Part shown: piece by piece, positions 60,661 through 64,000 of the stretch
Position numbering within the stretch: position 1 is the first letter of the stretch
Layout of the letters: each line of letters begins with the position of its first letter
Origin: Streptococcus oralis
GTDB lineage: Bacteria; Bacillota; Bacilli; Lactobacillales; Streptococcaceae
Direction of reading: 5' to 3'
DNA: 64,000 nucleotides
Assembly (NCBI RefSeq): GCF_002386345.1
Contig: NZ_CP023507.1
Span: 186,001-250,000, forward strand
Position numbers and translations under genes: made by a program
Notes under the pieces: model-generated
What the model was told of the DNA's origin: nothing
Database searches by the model: none
What the model saw: the letters and a program-made list of their open reading frames with translations, nothing else

Positions 60661-63447
60661 TTGTCTAAGAAAAGATTGTACGAAATCGCAAAAGAACTTG
60701 GAAAAGAAAGTAAAGAAGTTGTAGCGCGTGCAAAAGAGTTGGGCTTGGATGTGAAAAGCCACTCATCGAGCGTGGAAGCTGCTGCTGCTGAACAAATCGC
60801 GGCTAGCTTTAAACCTGCACCTGCTCCTAAGGCAGAAGCAAAACCTGCAGCACCAAAAGCAAGTGTAGAAAAGAAAGCAGAAAAGTCTGTATCAGCTAAA
60901 CCAGTAGCCGCTAAGGAAGAAAGCAAATCAGCTACACCTGCAGCTCCTAAAGAAGAAAAAGTAGTGGCCGCAAGACCACAGAGTCGAAACTTCAAGGCGG
61001 AGCGTGAGGCGCGTGCCAAAGAGCAGGCAGAGCGACGCAAACAAAACAAGGGCAACAACCGTGACCAACAACAAAACGGCAACCGTCAGAAAAATGACGG
61101 CCGTAATGGTGGAAAACCTGGTCAAGGAAACCGCGACAATCGCCGATTTAACGACCAAGGGAAAAAACCACAAGGTCAAGGGAATCGTGGCAATGATCGC
61201 CGTCAGCAACAAGACTTCCAGCCAAAACAAGCTGGACCACGTGTTGACTTTAAAGCCCGTGCAGCAGCCCTAAAAGCAGAGCAAAATGCAGAGTACGCAC
61301 GCTCAAGCGAGGAGCGCTTCAAACAATCGCAAGCTGCCAAAGAAGCCTTGGCTCAAGCTAACAAACGCAAGGAGCCAGAGGAAATCTTTGAAGAAGCTGC
61401 TAAGCTAGCTGAACAAACGCAGCCAGCTGTAACAGTAGCTCCTGTAGCGAAAGAAGCGCCAGTGGATACACGTCGTAAAAAACAAGCTCGACCAGACAAA
61501 GAACGTGACGATTATGATCACGAAGAAGATGGTCCTAGAAAACAACAAAAGAATCGAAGTAGTCAGAATCAAGTGAGAAATCAAAGAAATAGTAACTGGA
61601 ATAACAATAAGAAAAATAAAAAAGGGAACAAGCAAAACAGCCGTAACCAGACTCCAAAACCTGTTACAGAGCGTAAGTTCCATGAATTGCCAACAGAATT
61701 TGAGTATACAGATGGTATGACTGTTGCGGAAATCGCAAAACGTATCAAACGTGAACCAGCAGAAATCGTTAAGAAACTCTTTATGATGGGTGTCATGGCC
61801 ACACAAAACCAATCCTTGGATGGAGAAACAATTGAACTCCTCATGGTGGATTACGGTATCGAAGCCAAACAAAAGGTTGAAGTGGATAATGCCGACATCG
61901 AACGTTTCTTTGTCGAAGATGGCTATCTTAACGAAGATGAATTGGTTGAGCGTCCACCAGTTGTAACCATCATGGGACACGTTGACCATGGTAAAACAAC
62001 CCTTCTAGATACCCTTCGTAACTCTCGTGTTGCAACAGGAGAAGCAGGTGGTATCACTCAGCATATCGGTGCCTACCAAATCGTTGAAAATGGCAAGAAG
62101 ATTACCTTCCTTGATACACCTGGACACGCGGCCTTTACATCGATGCGTGCGCGTGGTGCTTCTGTTACCGATATTACTATCTTGGTCGTAGCGGCAGATG
62201 ACGGGGTTATGCCTCAGACTATCGAAGCCATCAACCACTCAAAAGCAGCCAACGTTCCAATCATCGTAGCCATCAACAAAATTGATAAACCAGGTGCCAA
62301 CCCAGAACGCGTTATCGGTGAATTGGCAGAGCATGGTGTCATGTCAACAGCTTGGGGTGGAGATTCTGAGTTTGTCGAAATTTCAGCTAAGTTCAACCAA
62401 AATATCGATGAACTCTTGGAAACGGTCCTTCTTGTGGCTGAAATCCAAGAACTCAAGGCAGATCCAACAGTGCGTGCTATCGGTACGGTTATCGAAGCTC
62501 GTTTGGATAAAGGGAAAGGTGCGGTCGCAACCCTTCTTGTGCAACAAGGTACTCTGAATGTGCAAGACCCTATCGTTGTCGGAAATACCTTTGGTCGTGT
62601 CCGTGCTATGACCAATGACCTTGGTCGTCGTGTTAAGGTTGCTGGACCATCAACGCCCGTTTCTATCACAGGTTTGAACGAAGCACCAATGGCGGGTGAC
62701 CACTTTGCCGTTTACGAAGATGAAAAATCTGCGCGTGCGGCCGGTGAAGAACGTGCAAAACGTGCCCTTATGAAGCAACGTCAAGCTACTCAACGTGTCA
62801 GCCTTGAAAACCTCTTTGATACGCTTAAAGCTGGTGAGCTTAAGTCAGTTAATGTTATCATCAAGGCCGACGTACAAGGTTCTGTTGAAGCCCTTTCTGC
62901 CTCACTTCAAAAGATCGATGTAGAAGGTGTGAAAGTTACTATCGTTCACTCGGCAGTCGGTGCTATCAACGAATCTGACGTGACTCTTGCGGAAGCTTCA
63001 AATGCCTTTATCGTTGGTTTCAACGTACGTCCTACACCACAAGCTCGTCAACAAGCAGATGCTGACGATGTCGAAATCCGTCTCCACAGCATTATCTACA
63101 AGGTTATCGAAGAGATGGAAGAAGCTATGAAAGGGATGTTGGATCCTGAATTTGAAGAAAAAATCATCGGTGAAGCTCTTATCCGTGAAACCTTCAAGGT
63201 GTCTAAAGTGGGAACTATCGGTGGATTTATGGTTATCAACGGTAAGGTTACCCGTGATTCTAAAGTCCGTGTAATCCGTGACGGTGTTGTTATCTATGAC
63301 GGTGAACTCGCAAGCTTGAAACACTACAAAGACGACGTGAAAGAAGTTACGAACGGTCGTGAAGGTGGATTGATGATTGAGGGCTACAATGATATCAAGA
63401 TGGATGATGTGATTGAGGCTTATATCATGGAAGAGATTAAGAGATAA
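60661..63447 (+). CDS. infB: Translation initiation factor IF-2
   Basis: This 928-residue GTPase delivers initiator tRNA to the 30S subunit. It has an N-terminal IF2N domain ([19 protein letters not shown]), a long Ala/Lys/Asn/Gln-rich disordered region (about 50-335), a second IF2N, and a G domain with GHVDHGKTT (G1, about residue 439), DTPGH (G3) and NKIDKP (G4). Domains II-IV complete it. The start is TTG 60661 after GAGGAGGACATGA; an ATG five bases upstream is out of frame. Confidence 0.97.
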   Translation: MSKKRLYEIAKELGKESKEVVARAKELGLDVKSHSSSVEAAAAEQIAASFKPAPAPKAEAKPAAPKASVEKKAEKSVSAKPVAAKEESKSATPAAPKEEKVVAARPQSRNFKAEREARAKEQAERRKQNKGNNRDQQQNGNRQKNDGRNGGKPGQGNRDNRRFNDQGKKPQGQGNRGNDRRQQQDFQPKQAGPRVDFKARAAALKAEQNAEYARSSEERFKQSQAAKEALAQANKRKEPEEIFEEAAKLAEQTQPAVTVAPVAKEAPVDTRRKKQARPDKERDDYDHEEDGPRKQQKNRSSQNQVRNQRNSNWNNNKKNKKGNKQNSRNQTPKPVTERKFHELPTEFEYTDGMTVAEIAKRIKREPAEIVKKLFMMGVMATQNQSLDGETIELLMVDYGIEAKQKVEVDNADIERFFVEDGYLNEDELVERPPVVTIMGHVDHGKTTLLDTLRNSRVATGEAGGITQHIGAYQIVENGKKITFLDTPGHAAFTSMRARGASVTDITILVVAADDGVMPQTIEAINHSKAANVPIIVAINKIDKPGANPERVIGELAEHGVMSTAWGGDSEFVEISAKFNQNIDELLETVLLVAEIQELKADPTVRAIGTVIEARLDKGKGAVATLLVQQGTLNVQDPIVVGNTFGRVRAMTNDLGRRVKVAGPSTPVSITGLNEAPMAGDHFAVYEDEKSARAAGEERAKRALMKQRQATQRVSLENLFDTLKAGELKSVNVIIKADVQGSVEALSASLQKIDVEGVKVTIVHSAVGAINESDVTLAEASNAFIVGFNVRPTPQARQQADADDVEIRLHSIIYKVIEEMEEAMKGMLDPEFEEKIIGEALIRETFKVSKVGTIGGFMVINGKVTRDSKVRVIRDGVVIYDGELASLKHYKDDVKEVTNGREGGLMIEGYNDIKMDDVIEAYIMEEIKR

Positions 63448-63466
63448 GATTTTTGCTCCTTTCTAG

Positions 63467-63575
63467 GTGGTGAGGGATGCAAGCAAACCGATGGTTTCAT
63501 TGCTTATTTTTGAGCCTAGAGTCTCAAAAATCCCCTGTGATGGGACTGATAAATTAGTCCCATCACTTTCACCAC
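63467..63575 (+). repeat. Multi-hairpin element type B, copy 2
   Basis: GTGGTGA (63467-63473) pairs with TCACCAC (63569-63575). Inside, GGGA/TCCC encloses hairpin a (GCAA..AAACC-GAT-GGTTT..TTGC) and hairpin b (TTTTTGAG/CTCAAAAA). Hairpin c, GTGATGGGACT/AGTCCCATCAC, follows. Same architecture as the minus-strand copy at 49225-49332; hairpin b and closing stems are identical, and hairpins a and c differ in sequence with pairing kept. Confidence 0.75.
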
Positions 63576-63595
63576 AGCGAAAGAAGCGGATGAGT

Positions 63596-63621
63596 TCAAA
63601 TTGAACTTCGTTTCAATTTGA
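63596..63621 (+). other. Perfect hairpin downstream of the type B copy 2
   Basis: TCAAATTGAA (63596-63605) pairs with TTCAATTTGA (63612-63621), loop CTTCGT. In the grpE-dnaK copy the corresponding place is held by GCAAGCC/GGCTTGC. Confidence 0.6.
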
Positions 63622-63646
63622 GCTGAAAATCAATAAATTTAAAAAT

Positions 63647-63672
63647 AGCTAGGTCTGCTGGCCTAGCTTTTG
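63647..63672 (+). terminator. Hairpin with short U tract before rbfA
   Basis: AGCTAGG (63647-63653) pairs with CCTAGCT (63662-63668), followed by TTTGG. Weak terminator or attenuator between infB and rbfA. Confidence 0.55.
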
Positions 63673-63696
63673 GTTCAAAGTAGAGAAAGGAATATC

Positions 63697-64000
63697 ATGG
63701 CAAATCATTTCCGTACGGATCGTGTGGGCATGGAAATCAAGCGTGAAGTCAATGAGATTTTGCAAAAGAAAGTCCGTGATCCGCGTGTCCAAGGTGTGAC
63801 CATCACAGATGTTCAGATGCTAGGTGACTTGTCTGTTGCCAAGGTTTACTACACCATTTTGAGTAACCTTGCTTCGGATAATCAAAAAGCTCAAATCGGG
63901 CTTGAAAAAGCAACTGGTACCATCAAACGTGAACTTGGTCGCAATTTGAAATTGTACAAAATCCCAGATTTGACCTTCGTCAAAGACGAATCCATTGAAT
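63697..64000 (+). CDS. rbfA: Ribosome-binding factor A (partial)
   Basis: The ATG 63697 follows AGAAAGGAA. The visible 101 codons begin [22 protein letters not shown] and include [13 protein letters not shown] and [11 protein letters not shown], which identify RbfA, a KH-like 30S maturation factor. The 3' end lies beyond the window. Separated from infB by 249 bases rich in hairpins. Confidence 0.95.
   Translation, partial: MANHFRTDRVGMEIKREVNEILQKKVRDPRVQGVTITDVQMLGDLSVAKVYYTILSNLASDNQKAQIGLEKATGTIKRELGRNLKLYKIPDLTFVKDESIE

Overview
The window comes from a mitis-group Streptococcus (S. mitis / S. oralis / S. pneumoniae relatives). The evidence is gene content and order that I recognise from pneumococcus (murI-rdgB-...-scpAB, piuBCDA, glnRA, hrcA-grpE-dnaK-dnaJ, ccrZ-trmB, rimP-nusA-ylxR-ylxQ-infB-rbfA), a BOX repeat, CIRCE and GlnR operators, low-GC DNA, and many LPxTG surface proteins. 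All identifications rest on reading motifs and remembered family features; nothing was searched.

Layout. 1-1100: 3' end of a sortase-anchored coiled-coil protein. 1.3-7.5 kb: UPF0154 gene, then a tightly packed operon (murI, rdgB with an extra N-terminal domain, phosphodiesterase, CBS protein, degenerate XerD-like protein, scpA, scpB, rluB, yidD) for cell-wall precursor supply, nucleotide cleaning and chromosome segregation. 7.5-11.2 kb (minus): iron-uptake operon piuBCDA. 11.5-12.9 kb: pepA and a bacteriocin-immunity-like gene. A BOX element abuts the next gene, a Na/Pi cotransporter-like gene (minus). 15.0-19.8 kb: endo-beta-N-acetylglucosaminidase (EndoD type) with a cre-like site and alternative leader hairpins. 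19.9-21.3 kb (minus): WYL regulator and a small SnoaL-like gene. 21.6-30.1 kb: pgk, an antigen I/II adhesin, a FUSC-like membrane protein, glnR and glnA.

30.5-45.7 kb is an accessory surface-protein island between glnA and hrcA: a thioredoxin-fold gene carrying three in-frame stops, a 2873-residue VWA/isopeptide-repeat adhesin, a G5-repeat wall protein and a nine-repeat SHIRT (periscope) adhesin. As I recall, pneumococcus carries the phase-variable SpnIII restriction-modification locus at this place. A PadR regulator with two paralogous DUF2812 membrane proteins follows.

47.3-53.4 kb: the HrcA-controlled chaperone operon, with two CIRCE elements. Its intergenic spaces hold two families of multi-hairpin elements. 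In each family the short core sequences are conserved, while the flanking helices change sequence but keep pairing. A second copy of one family lies downstream of infB. These are the most unusual objects in the window. 53.5-64 kb: small envelope proteins and HIT (minus), an EcsAB-like transporter, ccrZ-trmB, and the rimP-nusA-infB operon running into a truncated rbfA.

Working together: the window mixes core growth functions with a host-interaction set (glycan-trimming EndoD, antigen I/II with a BAR-like segment, VWA and SHIRT adhesins), all sorted to the wall by LPxTG signals.
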